Made by a program: the position numbers and the translations under genes
NCBI GenBank assembly: GCA_001898785.1
Contig: MKVE01000032.1
Location: 32,028-70,934, forward strand
From: Chryseobacterium sp. 36-9
GTDB taxonomy: Bacteria > Bacteroidota > Bacteroidia > Flavobacteriales > Weeksellaceae
Direction of reading: 5' to 3'
Length of the DNA stretch: 38,907 nt
The notes under the pieces: model-generated
Databases searched by the model: none
Seen by the model: the letters and a program-made list of their open reading frames with translations, nothing else
What the model was told of the DNA's origin: nothing
In this document: piece by piece, positions 1 through 8,457 of the stretch
How positions within the stretch are numbered: the first letter of the stretch is position 1
How the letters are laid out: each line of letters begins with the position of its first letter

Positions 1-1
1 A

Positions 2-424
2 GAAATTGAAAATCCTCAGGATATTATTCATCCAAGTGGACTTCATCCAAATTGTGACTTCATATATTCTGGAATTATTCCTCCAAATCCGACAGATCTT
101 TTACAAAATGGACGTTATGAAAAATTATTAGAATTTGTTAAAAAAAGTTATGACTATATTATTCTAGATACCGCTCCGTTGATGCTTGTTACGGATTCTT
201 TCCTTATTTCTGATGTTGCAGATGCTACAGTTTATGTTACTAGATCAGAAATTACGGAAAAAGCATTTATTGATTTTGCCAACAAAAATATTGAAACAAA
301 AAAAATCAAAAATGTTGGTTTTGTTCTAAACGATGTTCATAAAACTAATTTTGGCTACGGAAACAAATATGGCTATGGCTATCAAGCCGAAGAAAAAAGA
401 TGGTGGCAAAAAATATTTGGTTAA
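2..424 (+). CDS. Wzc-like tyrosine-protein kinase (BY-kinase), C-terminal part, 5' truncated
   Basis: This is the last 140 residues of a bacterial tyrosine kinase that would control polysaccharide chain length and export at the inner membrane. The frame is open from base 2, so the gene starts outside the window. Visible are the PPNPTDLL segment and the hydrophobic strand YDYIILDTAPL typical of the Walker B side of BY-kinases. The C-terminal tail holds a tyrosine cluster (FGYGNKYGYGYQ), the usual autophosphorylation tail of Wzc and CpsD proteins. The Walker A motif and the transmembrane Wzz domain must lie upstream and cannot be checked. It stands 15 bp before the flippase gene and reads in the same direction, which fits a capsule or exopolysaccharide operon. 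The family call is firm; the exact polysaccharide is not known. Confidence 0.9.
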   Translation, partial: EIENPQDIIHPSGLHPNCDFIYSGIIPPNPTDLLQNGRYEKLLEFVKKSYDYIILDTAPLMLVTDSFLISDVADATVYVTRSEITEKAFIDFANKNIETKKIKNVGFVLNDVHKTNFGYGNKYGYGYQAEEKRWWQKIFG

Positions 425-439
425 TAATTAGCGTATCTT

Positions 440-1903
440 TTGAAAGTTCTGAGCATTAAGACCAATTATATTCTAAATGTCTTCAGAGTTATTTCTGGAG
501 CGGCTGTTGGGCTAGTAACTATGCCCTACATCAATAGAGTTATAGGTGCTGAATATATTGGTAAAGTAGAATATGTTAATACTATAATTAATTATTTTCT
601 GTTATTTTCTGCTCTAGGAATTCCAATGTATGGTATAAGAGAGATTTCTAAAGTAAGAGATAATCCTCAGAAAAAAGCAAAGACATTAGCAGAATTATTA
701 ATTATTCTAGGATTTACATCATTAATAGGTTATTTATTATTATTTGGAGTTTTATATAATCTGAATTATTTCAATAGTTATAAAAGTCTCATCTTGATAA
801 TGAGTTCTATGATTTTCCTTACTAATATTGGAGCGGAATGGTATTTTCAGGGTATAGAAGATCAATTATATATTACATTGAGGTATGTTGGGGTTCGAAT
901 TATAATGGTAGTATTGATGTTATTATTTATAAAATCACCTCAAGATTATAACTTTTATGCATTTTGTATTGTACTCACTACTTGTGGAGCAAATTTTCTT
1001 AATTTTTTTGTAATTTCTAAAGTAGTCCTCAAGGAAAGAAAATGGCTTTGGGAAAGTTTGAATATCAAGCGACATATGAAACCTGTGTTAACAATATTTG
1101 TTGCAACTATCTCTGTGAATATATATTTACAATTAGATTATTTGCTCATTGGTAGTATAGCTTCAGATAAGTATGTAGGTTATTATTCCATTGCAAATAA
1201 ACTTGTGAGATTTGTTATTGGTTTTATTACGGTAATAGGTGCTGTAATGCTTCCTAGATTATCATTTTTATTCCAAAATGATAAAGAGCAGTACTTTATC
1301 TATTTGCAAAGGACTTTTACTATACTATTGCTTATTTCATTGCCATTTACTATTTATTTTTTAGTTTTTGCAAAGCCAATAATCAATTTAATAGCCGGAA
1401 AAGAATTTGTAGCATCGATTTTAACCATGAGGTTAATTTCTCCGCTATGTATTATTGTAAGTATGGCATATTTTATGGGTTTTTTAATTTTATATCCTCA
1501 AAACAGAGAAAAGATTTATACATTCGCAACAATCATATCTGCTGTTTTTAGCATAGGAGTTAACTTTTATGCGATAAATAAGTATCAGCATAATGGAGCA
1601 GCAGTAGTGGGAGTCTTAGCTGAATTTATAGCAATTGTAATTATGTTCCTTTATCTAAAGAAAAATTCTATCTTACCTAATTTATTTGATGCAAATTTTT
1701 TCAAAATCGTTGTATCTGGATTAATAATGTTTTTCAGTTCGATAATTGGAATTTACTTTTTCGAAGATAATCTAACCAATTTTATAGTATTAACTTTACT
1801 CTGCTGGGTAGTGTATGTGATAGCCCTTGTCTTAATTAAAGAACAAGAATTTAATGAGATTTTTATCAAGTTATTAAGAAGGACTTTAAAAAAAAATAAT
1901 TAA
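440..1903 (+). CDS. Wzx-type oligosaccharide flippase (MVF/MATE superfamily)
   Basis: A 487-residue, strongly hydrophobic protein with about 12-14 predicted membrane helices, the usual size for a Wzx flippase that moves undecaprenyl-linked repeat units to the periplasmic face of the inner membrane. The N-terminus matches the family, with GAAVGLVTMPYINRVIGAE near residues 19-37. The chosen start is TTG at 440: no ATG lies before the first helix, and an in-frame stop is just upstream at 422. It sits 15 bp after the kinase stop and 2 bp before the next gene, so it is almost certainly cotranscribed. The DNA is visibly more A+T-rich than the fnl genes downstream, as is common for serotype-specific flippases. 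Substrate specificity cannot be read from sequence. Confidence 0.9.
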   Translation: MKVLSIKTNYILNVFRVISGAAVGLVTMPYINRVIGAEYIGKVEYVNTIINYFLLFSALGIPMYGIREISKVRDNPQKKAKTLAELLIILGFTSLIGYLLLFGVLYNLNYFNSYKSLILIMSSMIFLTNIGAEWYFQGIEDQLYITLRYVGVRIIMVVLMLLFIKSPQDYNFYAFCIVLTTCGANFLNFFVISKVVLKERKWLWESLNIKRHMKPVLTIFVATISVNIYLQLDYLLIGSIASDKYVGYYSIANKLVRFVIGFITVIGAVMLPRLSFLFQNDKEQYFIYLQRTFTILLLISLPFTIYFLVFAKPIINLIAGKEFVASILTMRLISPLCIIVSMAYFMGFLILYPQNREKIYTFATIISAVFSIGVNFYAINKYQHNGAAVVGVLAEFIAIVIMFLYLKKNSILPNLFDANFFKIVVSGLIMFFSSIIGIYFFEDNLTNFIVLTLLCWVVYVIALVLIKEQEFNEIFIKLLRRTLKKNN

Positions 1904-1905
1904 GA

Positions 1906-2976
1906 ATGGCTTATTACATAGTTTTTTTTATATCAGCTTTCATATCATTAATATTGAATAATAAGGGTAAAAGTATTGCTCTTGTTATTTTAATTTTTAT
2001 TTTGACCTTCTTTGCAGGAACTAGGCTTGATGTGGATAATGACTATCATATGTATTATAAAAGTTTATTATACATGGAAAAATCATTGAAAGACTTTCAA
2101 AATAGGGAAATACCTATAGAGTTGACAATGTATCTTTTTCCAAAGTTTTTTGAATTTATCTTTAATAATAAAGTAGCCATTGTAAGAAGTGTTTTCTTTT
2201 CTTATGCATTAATAGGTGTAACAACAAAACTAGTTTCAATAAAGAAAACGTCTGATTTTTTTTTCCTTAGTGTAATACTCTACACTAGTAATCTCTTTTT
2301 TATGATGGAGATGACAACAATACGTGCAGGAGTAGCAGCTGGCATTTTTTTATTATCAATAAAATGTTTGGAAGAAAAAAATAATAAAAAATTTATATTA
2401 CTATTAATTCTTGCATATTTATTTCATTCTTCTTCTATATTATTTTTGATACCATGGCTATTATTAAAAATCAAATTTAATATAAGATACTATTATATAT
2501 TTATTATTGTGGGCTTTTTATCTGCGTTATTTAAAATTAATATTCTCACAATACTTTTTTTAGATAAAATCTTTCCAAGAGTGGATATTTATATAAAAGC
2601 AATGGAATGGATGAAGGAAAAAGATACGAATATATTTAACTTTAAGATAATTTTTGCTCTTTTACTAATTGTTATATTTGCTTTCTATTATAAAAAAATG
2701 AAAGAAATAAAATATTTTGATGTACTATTCAAAATACATTTGATTTCAGTTTCTCTATTTTTTATGCTAAGTACAAGTGCGCAGGTTTTTTCAATTAGAA
2801 CTTTTGAACTTTTCTCTGTAGTACAAATAATTCTATATCCAATGATAATCCATGTATTTCATCCAAAATTTAAAATATTAGGATGGCTTATGATTATTAT
2901 ATTCTCTTTCATTCAATTATATTATATAATATCTGTAGCAGATATATATCAAACATATAAATCATGGTTTTTTTAG
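1906..2976 (+). CDS. EpsG-family polysaccharide polymerase (Wzy-like)
   Basis: A 356-residue multi-spanning membrane protein. The N-terminal AGTRLDVDNDYHMYY (about residues 38-52) is the EpsG/Wzy hallmark, where an R plus a D-x-D-Y pattern follows the first helices. Further on, TTIRAGVAAGIFLLSIK and an LFHSSSILFLIPW segment fit the same family. It would join repeat units in the periplasm after flipping. The start ATG lies 2 bp after the flippase stop and the stop is 9 bp before the next gene, so it is inside one operon. G+C is among the lowest in the window. It could also be an O-antigen polymerase of unknown linkage; the family is fairly sure and the chemistry unknown. Confidence 0.82.
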   Translation: MAYYIVFFISAFISLILNNKGKSIALVILIFILTFFAGTRLDVDNDYHMYYKSLLYMEKSLKDFQNREIPIELTMYLFPKFFEFIFNNKVAIVRSVFFSYALIGVTTKLVSIKKTSDFFFLSVILYTSNLFFMMEMTTIRAGVAAGIFLLSIKCLEEKNNKKFILLLILAYLFHSSSILFLIPWLLLKIKFNIRYYYIFIIVGFLSALFKINILTILFLDKIFPRVDIYIKAMEWMKEKDTNIFNFKIIFALLLIVIFAFYYKKMKEIKYFDVLFKIHLISVSLFFMLSTSAQVFSIRTFELFSVVQIILYPMIIHVFHPKFKILGWLMIIIFSFIQLYYIISVADIYQTYKSWFF

Positions 2977-2985
2977 ATTACAGTT

Positions 2986-3810
2986 ATGAATATATTATTT
3001 GGTATTATTTCTTTTAGAGAACAGTATGTTGATAGTCTTACCTTCCAAGACCTAATCGCTTCACATAAAAACAGTGGATCAAATCAAGATTTAAATTTAT
3101 TTATTTTTGATAATACAGATAATGATTCTTGGAAAGCTGAACAAGCTATTTTACCAAATTGTAATATTGTTTATCATCATAATAGAAATAATGTAGGCAT
3201 ATCTAAAGCCTATAATTTTATTGCAAAATATGCAAAAGAACAAAACTTTGACTATATTGTTTTTTTAGATCAAGATACTAATCTACCTCTTGAGGCGTAC
3301 ACAAAATATATAGAATCAACAAATCTAAGTATTGATATAGCAGCTCCTTTAATTTTTGAAAATAATACTTTATTATCGCCTAGCAAATACAATAATTATA
3401 GAACCTCTTTTTATGAAAATATAAAAGAAGATAAGATAAAACTAGAAAATGTTAGTTGTATTAATTCGGGTTTACTTATTAAAACTGATTTTTTTTTCAA
3501 TGTAGGAGGATATAATGAAAAACTAAGGTTAGACTTTTGTGATCATGAGTTTGTTCAAAGGGTAAAGAAGTTCACAAATTATCTTTATATAATTTCATTA
3601 AGATTGGAGCAAAATTTTTCGACAAATACCAACTCAAAAGAAAAAGCTTTATTCCGTTATTCATTATTTATAAAAGACATAAAAGCTTTTAAAAAAATTA
3701 ATAATAACGATTTTTTAATAACATTGTTAGTTGATTTACCACATTTATTAAGACTAACACTACAATACAAAAGCTTGTTATTTATAAAAAAAAGATTACA
3801 ACTAAGATAA
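2986..3810 (+). CDS. Family 2 glycosyltransferase (rhamnosyltransferase-like)
   Basis: A 274-residue GT-A fold glycosyltransferase, probably acting on the cytoplasmic face of the inner membrane to extend the lipid-linked repeat unit. Typical features are NRNNVGISKAYNFIAKYA (about residues 67-84) and the metal-binding region IVFLDQDTNLP near 92-102, resembling the RfbF-type rhamnosyltransferase subgroup. A later NVGGYNEKLRLDFCDHEF block carries the ED-like acidic pair expected of GT2 enzymes. The C-terminus is basic and amphipathic, suggesting peripheral membrane binding. It lies 9 bp after the polymerase gene. Donor and acceptor are not determined. The orphan rfbC downstream allows a rhamnose-type donor, but the link is weak. 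Confidence 0.82.
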   Translation: MNILFGIISFREQYVDSLTFQDLIASHKNSGSNQDLNLFIFDNTDNDSWKAEQAILPNCNIVYHHNRNNVGISKAYNFIAKYAKEQNFDYIVFLDQDTNLPLEAYTKYIESTNLSIDIAAPLIFENNTLLSPSKYNNYRTSFYENIKEDKIKLENVSCINSGLLIKTDFFFNVGGYNEKLRLDFCDHEFVQRVKKFTNYLYIISLRLEQNFSTNTNSKEKALFRYSLFIKDIKAFKKINNNDFLITLLVDLPHLLRLTLQYKSLLFIKKRLQLR

Positions 3811-3836
3811 AGCCCCTTAATTAAATTAAAATAAAT

Positions 3837-4577
3837 ATGGAAAGATTACCAATTTCTGTATGTATGGCGACATACAATGGTAGCAAATTTATAAAGCTAC
3901 AATTGGATTCTATATTAAAACAATTGTTGCCAGGAGATGAATTAATTATTATTGATGATAAATCAAAAGATAATACTGTTGAATTAATTCAACAATATAA
4001 TGCCCTGTCAATTAGATTAATCCAAAACGAAAAGAATGTAGGACACGTAAGGTCTTTTGAAAAAGCACTTACTTTAGCAAATAATAGTTTTATTTGTTTT
4101 TCAGATCAAGACGATGAGTGGTTAGAAAATAGACTAGATAATCTATATGGTGCTATTAATGAGAAAGATAGTCTTCTGGTAAGTTCTAACTATAATATAA
4201 ATAATGAAATAAATACTAATCATAAGTTTTTAAGTTTGAAAGCTTCAGACTCCAATAAAAATTTAAAAAATATAATAAATATCTTTCTGGGAAAAGCACC
4301 TTATTATGGTTGTACCATGATGATAAAAAAAGAATTAAAAAAGATAATATTACCAATCCCTGAATTTGTGGAGGCTCATGATTTATGGATGGCTATGGCT
4401 GCAAACGTCGCAGGATCTAACTATCATTTGGAATCAGAAACTTTAAATTACAGGATTCACAATAATAATGTGAGTTTAAAAAAAAGATCTTTATACAAAA
4501 AAATTAAAACTAGAGTGATTTTTTTCATTAGTTTAGTTAAGTTATTTTTAGATATAAAATTAAGAGGCAAGATTTAA
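3837..4577 (+). CDS. Family 2 glycosyltransferase
   Basis: A 246-residue GT2 enzyme with a clear N-terminal signature: PISVCMATYNGSKFIKLQLD at residues 5-24, then DELIIIDDKSKDNT, and the DxD-type FSDQDDEWLENR near residue 93. The AHDLWMAMAA segment fits the catalytic acidic pair further on. It would add a sugar to the repeat unit on the undecaprenyl carrier. It follows the previous glycosyltransferase after 26 bp and ends the strongly A+T-rich part of the locus; a 76-bp gap separates it from fnlA. The sugar is unknown. Confidence 0.82.
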   Translation: MERLPISVCMATYNGSKFIKLQLDSILKQLLPGDELIIIDDKSKDNTVELIQQYNALSIRLIQNEKNVGHVRSFEKALTLANNSFICFSDQDDEWLENRLDNLYGAINEKDSLLVSSNYNINNEINTNHKFLSLKASDSNKNLKNIINIFLGKAPYYGCTMMIKKELKKIILPIPEFVEAHDLWMAMAANVAGSNYHLESETLNYRIHNNNVSLKKRSLYKKIKTRVIFFISLVKLFLDIKLRGKI

Positions 4578-4653
4578 AAAAAATCACAACAGGATTTGTT
4601 TTTAAAATCTTTTTATTGTTGAATATAAAACACAGAAATACTAATCATAATAA

Positions 4654-5688
4654 ATGCAAATAAGAGAGAAAATATTATTAATTACAGGAGGGACAGGCTC
4701 ATTTGGAACAGCTGTCTTAAGAAAGTTCATTAATACAAATCATTTCAAAGAGATCCGTATTTTCTCCCGTGATGAAAAAAAACAGGACGATATGAGAAAT
4801 CAGTTTAAAAATGATAAGCTGAAGTTTTATATCGGCGATGTAAGAGATTACAAAAGCATTGAGCATGCAATGAGAGGAGTAGATTATGTTTTCCATGCTG
4901 CAGCATTAAAGCAGGTGCCTTCTTGTGAGTTTTTTCCGATGCAGGCTGTAAAAACCAATGTTGAAGGAACACAGAATGTAATAGATGCTGCTGCGAAAAA
5001 TAATGTTAAAAAGGTAATCTGTCTAAGCACAGATAAAGCTGCATATCCTATCAATGCAATGGGAATTTCTAAAGCAATGATGGAAAAAGTAGCTGTGGCG
5101 GCTTCCCGAAATTTAAACGAAACTGTAGTTTGTCTTACGAGATACGGAAATGTAATGGCTTCCAGAGGCTCCGTAATTCCATTGTTTATTAAACAAATTA
5201 AAAATAACGAACCTATTACAATTACAGATCCGAATATGACAAGATTTTTGATGTCATTAGAAGAAGCTGTTGATCTTGTTTTATTTGCTTTTGAACACGG
5301 AAATTCAGGAGATCTTTTCGTGAATAAAGCCCCTGCAGGAACGATCGGAGATTTAGCTCAGGCTTTAAAAGAAATGTTCAGGGCAGAAAATCCTATAAAA
5401 GTGATCGGAACCAGACATGGCGAGAAGCTATACGAAACATTGTGTACACGCGAAGAAATGTTGAAGGCGGAAGATATGGGAGAATTTTACAGAATTCCTG
5501 CGGATAACAGAGATCTTAATTATGCCCAGTATTTTTCTGAAGGTGAAGAAGATATCTCAAAAATAGAAGATTATCATTCTCATAATACAGAGCAGCAGGA
5601 TGTTGAAGGTATGAAAAAACTTTTAATGAAACTTCCCCTGATAAGAAAAGAAGTGTTAGGAGAAGATGTAATGCAATATCCAGATTAA
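4654..5688 (+). CDS. fnlA: UDP-GlcNAc 4,6-dehydratase / 5-epimerase (CapE/FnlA/WbjB type)
   Basis: This enzyme would carry out the first step from UDP-GlcNAc toward UDP-N-acetyl-L-fucosamine in the cytoplasm. The 344-residue length matches CapE/FnlA. Residues 10-18 are the Rossmann motif ITGGTGSFG, DVRDYKSI follows, and the catalytic region LSTDKAAYPINAMGISKAMM (about 129-148) replaces the classic YxxxK with the SDK/MxxxK arrangement of inverting 4,6-dehydratases. TRYGNVMASRGSVIPLF and RHGEKLYETL are also family-typical. It heads a tight run with a cupin, fnlB and fnlC, which is strong context for the L-FucNAc pathway. The codon composition is visibly less A+T-rich than that of the glycosyltransferases upstream, so the block may have a separate origin. 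Confidence 0.92.
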   Translation: MQIREKILLITGGTGSFGTAVLRKFINTNHFKEIRIFSRDEKKQDDMRNQFKNDKLKFYIGDVRDYKSIEHAMRGVDYVFHAAALKQVPSCEFFPMQAVKTNVEGTQNVIDAAAKNNVKKVICLSTDKAAYPINAMGISKAMMEKVAVAASRNLNETVVCLTRYGNVMASRGSVIPLFIKQIKNNEPITITDPNMTRFLMSLEEAVDLVLFAFEHGNSGDLFVNKAPAGTIGDLAQALKEMFRAENPIKVIGTRHGEKLYETLCTREEMLKAEDMGEFYRIPADNRDLNYAQYFSEGEEDISKIEDYHSHNTEQQDVEGMKKLLMKLPLIRKEVLGEDVMQYPD

Positions 5689-5696
5689 TAAGCTGT

Positions 5697-6119
5697 ATGG
5701 ATTTGCCACAAATTATTGAAGGCGGAAGATATTCTGATGAAAGAGGAAATCTCTTTTTTAATAATAATTTTGATGCATCAGTAATCAGAAGGATATATAT
5801 CATTGAAAATAATGATCTGGATTTTGTAAGAGGATGGACAGGGCATAAGATCGAACAACGCTGGTTCTCAGTTGTTAAGGGAAGCTTTATTATTAAATTA
5901 ATTCAACCTGATGATTGGGAAAGTCCATCAAATACTCTGAAAATAATGGAATTTGAAATAACTTCCGATAGATTGGATATTCTTCATATGCCTCAAGGTT
6001 TTGCAAGTGCTATTCAGGCTAAGGAAAAAGATTCAAAGCTTTTAGTAATGGTAGATCATGCCTTGGGAGAAGTGAATGATGAACATCGTTTTCCGGCAGA
6101 TTATTTTAAAAAAATATAA
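5697..6119 (+). CDS. Cupin-type sugar epimerase/isomerase, WxcM/FdtA-like
   Basis: A 140-residue single-domain cupin. RGWTGHKIEQRWFSVVKG (about residues 44-61) and LHMPQGFASAIQA (about 95-107) form the two halves of a RmlC-like/WxcM-like jelly roll, with a histidine where 3,4-ketoisomerases and epimerases place theirs. It lies 8 bp after fnlA and 3 bp before fnlB, so it is part of the UDP-L-FucNAc operon. E. coli and Staphylococcus fnl/cap clusters do not need such a gene, because FnlB/CapF carries its own C-terminal cupin. It could help an epimerisation step, act on a related nucleotide sugar, or be structural. Family sure, reaction not. Confidence 0.75.
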   Translation: MDLPQIIEGGRYSDERGNLFFNNNFDASVIRRIYIIENNDLDFVRGWTGHKIEQRWFSVVKGSFIIKLIQPDDWESPSNTLKIMEFEITSDRLDILHMPQGFASAIQAKEKDSKLLVMVDHALGEVNDEHRFPADYFKKI

Positions 6120-6122
6120 AGA

Positions 6123-7241
6123 ATGAAAAGAATTGGAATTACGGGGCAAAACGGTTTTGTTGGCTCGCATCTATATAACACTTTGGGTTTGCAGCCTGAA
6201 AAATATGAGAGAATCTCTTTCGAGAGAGATTTTTTTGAATCAGCAGAAAAACTTGATGACTTTGTTAAACAATGTGATGTAATAGTACACCTTGCCGCAA
6301 TGAACCGCCATCCTGATCAGGAAGTTATTTTCAATAATAATGTTGAGCTTGTAAAAAAACTGACAGATTCTTTGCAAAGGACCAGATCAAAAGCGCATGT
6401 TCTTTTTTCTTCGTCTTCTCAGGAAGAGCGAGATAATTTGTATGGCAAATCTAAAAAAGAAGGAAGGGAATTATTCGCAGACTGGGCAAAAAATAGCGGA
6501 GGAAAATTTACAGGAATGGTTATTCCGAATGTTTTTGGACCATTTGGGAAACCGAATTACAATTCCTTTATTGCAACGTTCTGCCACAAGCTTACTCATG
6601 GTGAAAATCCCGTTATAGATAATGATGGAGACGTGAAGCTTATTTATGTAGGAGAACTCGTGCAGGAAATAATTCATCAGATTGAAATTGCAGAAACCAA
6701 AGAATTATATGAAGTTCCACATACCTCTGTAAATAAAGTTTCAGAAGTTTTAGCTAAGCTTGAAAATTATAAAAAACTATATTTTGATAATGGCGAGATT
6801 CCTGTTTTGGAAAGTAAGTTTGATCTGAACCTTTTCAATACATTCCGTTGTTATTTTGATATAAAAAATCATTATCCCGTAAAATTTACGCAACATACAG
6901 ATTCACGGGGGGCATTCGTTGAAGTGATCCGTTTAGGAATTGGCGGCCAATGCTCTTTTTCGACTACAGTTCCAGGAATTACGCGCGGAAATCATTTTCA
7001 TACAAGAAAAATTGAGAGATTCGCTGTCATTAAAGGTAAAGCCTTAATACAGTTAAGAAAAATAGATACGGATGAAGTGCTGGATTTCTACTTGGATGGT
7101 AACGAGCCTGCTTATGTAGATATGCCGATATGGTATACTCACAATATCAAAAATATCGGAGAAGAAGAATTATATACCATTTTCTGGATCAATGAACCTT
7201 TCAATCCTGAAGATGCAGATACTTATTTTGTGGAAGTTTAA
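6123..7241 (+). CDS. fnlB: UDP-2-acetamido-2,6-dideoxy-hexulose reductase (CapF/FnlB/WbjC)
   Basis: A bifunctional enzyme of 372 residues, the normal CapF length, for the second step to UDP-L-FucNAc. The N-terminal SDR reductase opens with GITGQNGFVGSHLYN at residues 5-19, continues with VIVHLAAMNRHPD, and has a YGKSKKEG active-site YxxxK near residue 107. The C-terminal cupin begins about residue 255 with FTQHTDSRGAFVEV, followed by the metal-binding RGNHFHTRKIERFAVIKGKA. In CapF the cupin does the C3 epimerisation and the SDR the reduction. It starts 3 bp after the preceding cupin gene. All expected motifs are present. Confidence 0.93.
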   Translation: MKRIGITGQNGFVGSHLYNTLGLQPEKYERISFERDFFESAEKLDDFVKQCDVIVHLAAMNRHPDQEVIFNNNVELVKKLTDSLQRTRSKAHVLFSSSSQEERDNLYGKSKKEGRELFADWAKNSGGKFTGMVIPNVFGPFGKPNYNSFIATFCHKLTHGENPVIDNDGDVKLIYVGELVQEIIHQIEIAETKELYEVPHTSVNKVSEVLAKLENYKKLYFDNGEIPVLESKFDLNLFNTFRCYFDIKNHYPVKFTQHTDSRGAFVEVIRLGIGGQCSFSTTVPGITRGNHFHTRKIERFAVIKGKALIQLRKIDTDEVLDFYLDGNEPAYVDMPIWYTHNIKNIGEEELYTIFWINEPFNPEDADTYFVEV

Positions 7242-7295
7242 CAATTTTTAATTTCAAACTTTACCGCGATTTCCAATTAACAGATACTAAAATTT

Positions 7296-7303
7296 TATCT
7301 TTG
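7296..7303 (+). promoter_or_regulatory. Bacteroidota -7 box (TATCTTTG) upstream of fnlC
   Basis: TATCTTTG matches the TAnnTTTG -7 element and ends 18 bp before the ATG at 7322. No clear -33 TTG is present at the right distance. The box overlaps the possible TTG start at 7301, which therefore probably lies in the promoter and not in the coding region. Confidence 0.5.
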
Positions 7304-7321
7304 CAAAGGCAAGAAAATACA

Positions 7322-8455
7322 ATGAAAAAATTAAAAGTAATGACGGTTGTAGGTACACGACCGGAGATCATTAGACTATCAAGAGTATTATCGGCTTTAG
7401 ATGCTTCTGAAGCTGTTGAGCATATTATCGTCCATACAGGACAGAATTATGATTATGAGCTTAATCAGATATTTTTTGAAGATTTGGGGCTTCGTAAACC
7501 TGACTATTTTCTTGAAGCAGCAGGAAAAACCGCAACAGAAACCGTTGGAAATATTTTAATTAAAATAGACCCTCTTCTGGAAGAATTACAACCCGAAGCT
7601 TTTTTAGTGTTAGGAGACACCAATTCTTGTCTTTGTGCAATTCCTGCAAAGAAAAGACAGATTCCTATTTTCCACATGGAGGCAGGAAACAGATGTTTTG
7701 ATCAGAGAGTTCCGGAAGAAACCAACAGAAAAATTGTAGATCATACATCAGATGTCAATTTAACATATTCTGATATTGCAAGAGAATATTTATTAAGAGA
7801 GGGGCTTCCTGCAGACAGAATCATTAAAACCGGTTCTCCGATGTTTGAAGTACTGAATCATTATCTTTCCGAGATCGAAAGTTCTGATGTTTTAAGCCGT
7901 CTGGATTTGGAAGAAGGAAAATATTTCGTAGTATCGTCCCACAGAGAAGAAAATATTAATTCTGAGAAAAATTTCAACGGATTGATAGAAAGTTTAAATG
8001 CAATTGCAGAAAAGTTTGGTTATCCGATAATTGTCTCTACTCATCCTAGAACACGAAATATGATCGATAAAAAGAATGTATCTGTAAGACCGGAAATTCA
8101 GTTCTTGAAACCGCTTGGTTTTCATGATTATAATGCTTTGCAGATGAGAAGTTATGCTGTTTTGTCAGATTCCGGTACTATTTCAGAAGAGTCATCAATA
8201 TTAAATTTCAGAGCGCTGAATATAAGAGATGCCCACGAAAGACCTGAAGCAATGGAAGAAGCTTCTGTAATGATGGTGGGTTTATCTCCTGAAAGAATTT
8301 TACAGGGATTAGCCCAGCTTCAGCAGCAGAAAACGGGAAAAGAAAGAAACTACAGACCGGTTTCGGATTATTCGATGCCGAATGTCTCTGAGAAAGTAGT
8401 AAGAATAATTTTAAGTTATACAGACTACGTAAACAGAGTAGTCTGGAGCAAATAA
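7322..8455 (+). CDS. fnlC: UDP-N-acetyl-L-fucosamine synthase, non-hydrolysing 2-epimerase (FnlC/CapG/WbjD)
   Basis: A 377-residue WecB-fold epimerase that inverts C2 to give UDP-L-FucNAc, the third step of the pathway. Visible motifs are VGTRPEIIRLSRVL near the N-terminus, HTGQNYDYELNQIFFEDLGL, the catalytic region VLGDTNSCL, HMEAGNRCFDQRVPEETNR, and SDSGTISEESSILN, where classical WecB has DSGGxQEE; this variant is typical of FnlC/CapG. ATG 7322 was chosen over a TTG at 7301 because the latter falls inside a -7 promoter box. The stop is 2 bp before the WbuB-like gene. A weak internal promoter may supplement operon transcription. Confidence 0.92.
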   Translation: MKKLKVMTVVGTRPEIIRLSRVLSALDASEAVEHIIVHTGQNYDYELNQIFFEDLGLRKPDYFLEAAGKTATETVGNILIKIDPLLEELQPEAFLVLGDTNSCLCAIPAKKRQIPIFHMEAGNRCFDQRVPEETNRKIVDHTSDVNLTYSDIAREYLLREGLPADRIIKTGSPMFEVLNHYLSEIESSDVLSRLDLEEGKYFVVSSHREENINSEKNFNGLIESLNAIAEKFGYPIIVSTHPRTRNMIDKKNVSVRPEIQFLKPLGFHDYNALQMRSYAVLSDSGTISEESSILNFRALNIRDAHERPEAMEEASVMMVGLSPERILQGLAQLQQQKTGKERNYRPVSDYSMPNVSEKVVRIILSYTDYVNRVVWSK

Positions 8456-8457
8456 CA

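Noticed and set aside
7301-7321. TTG at 7301 as the start of fnlC
   Set aside because: It lies within the TATCTTTG promoter box and adds seven residues not typical of the family.
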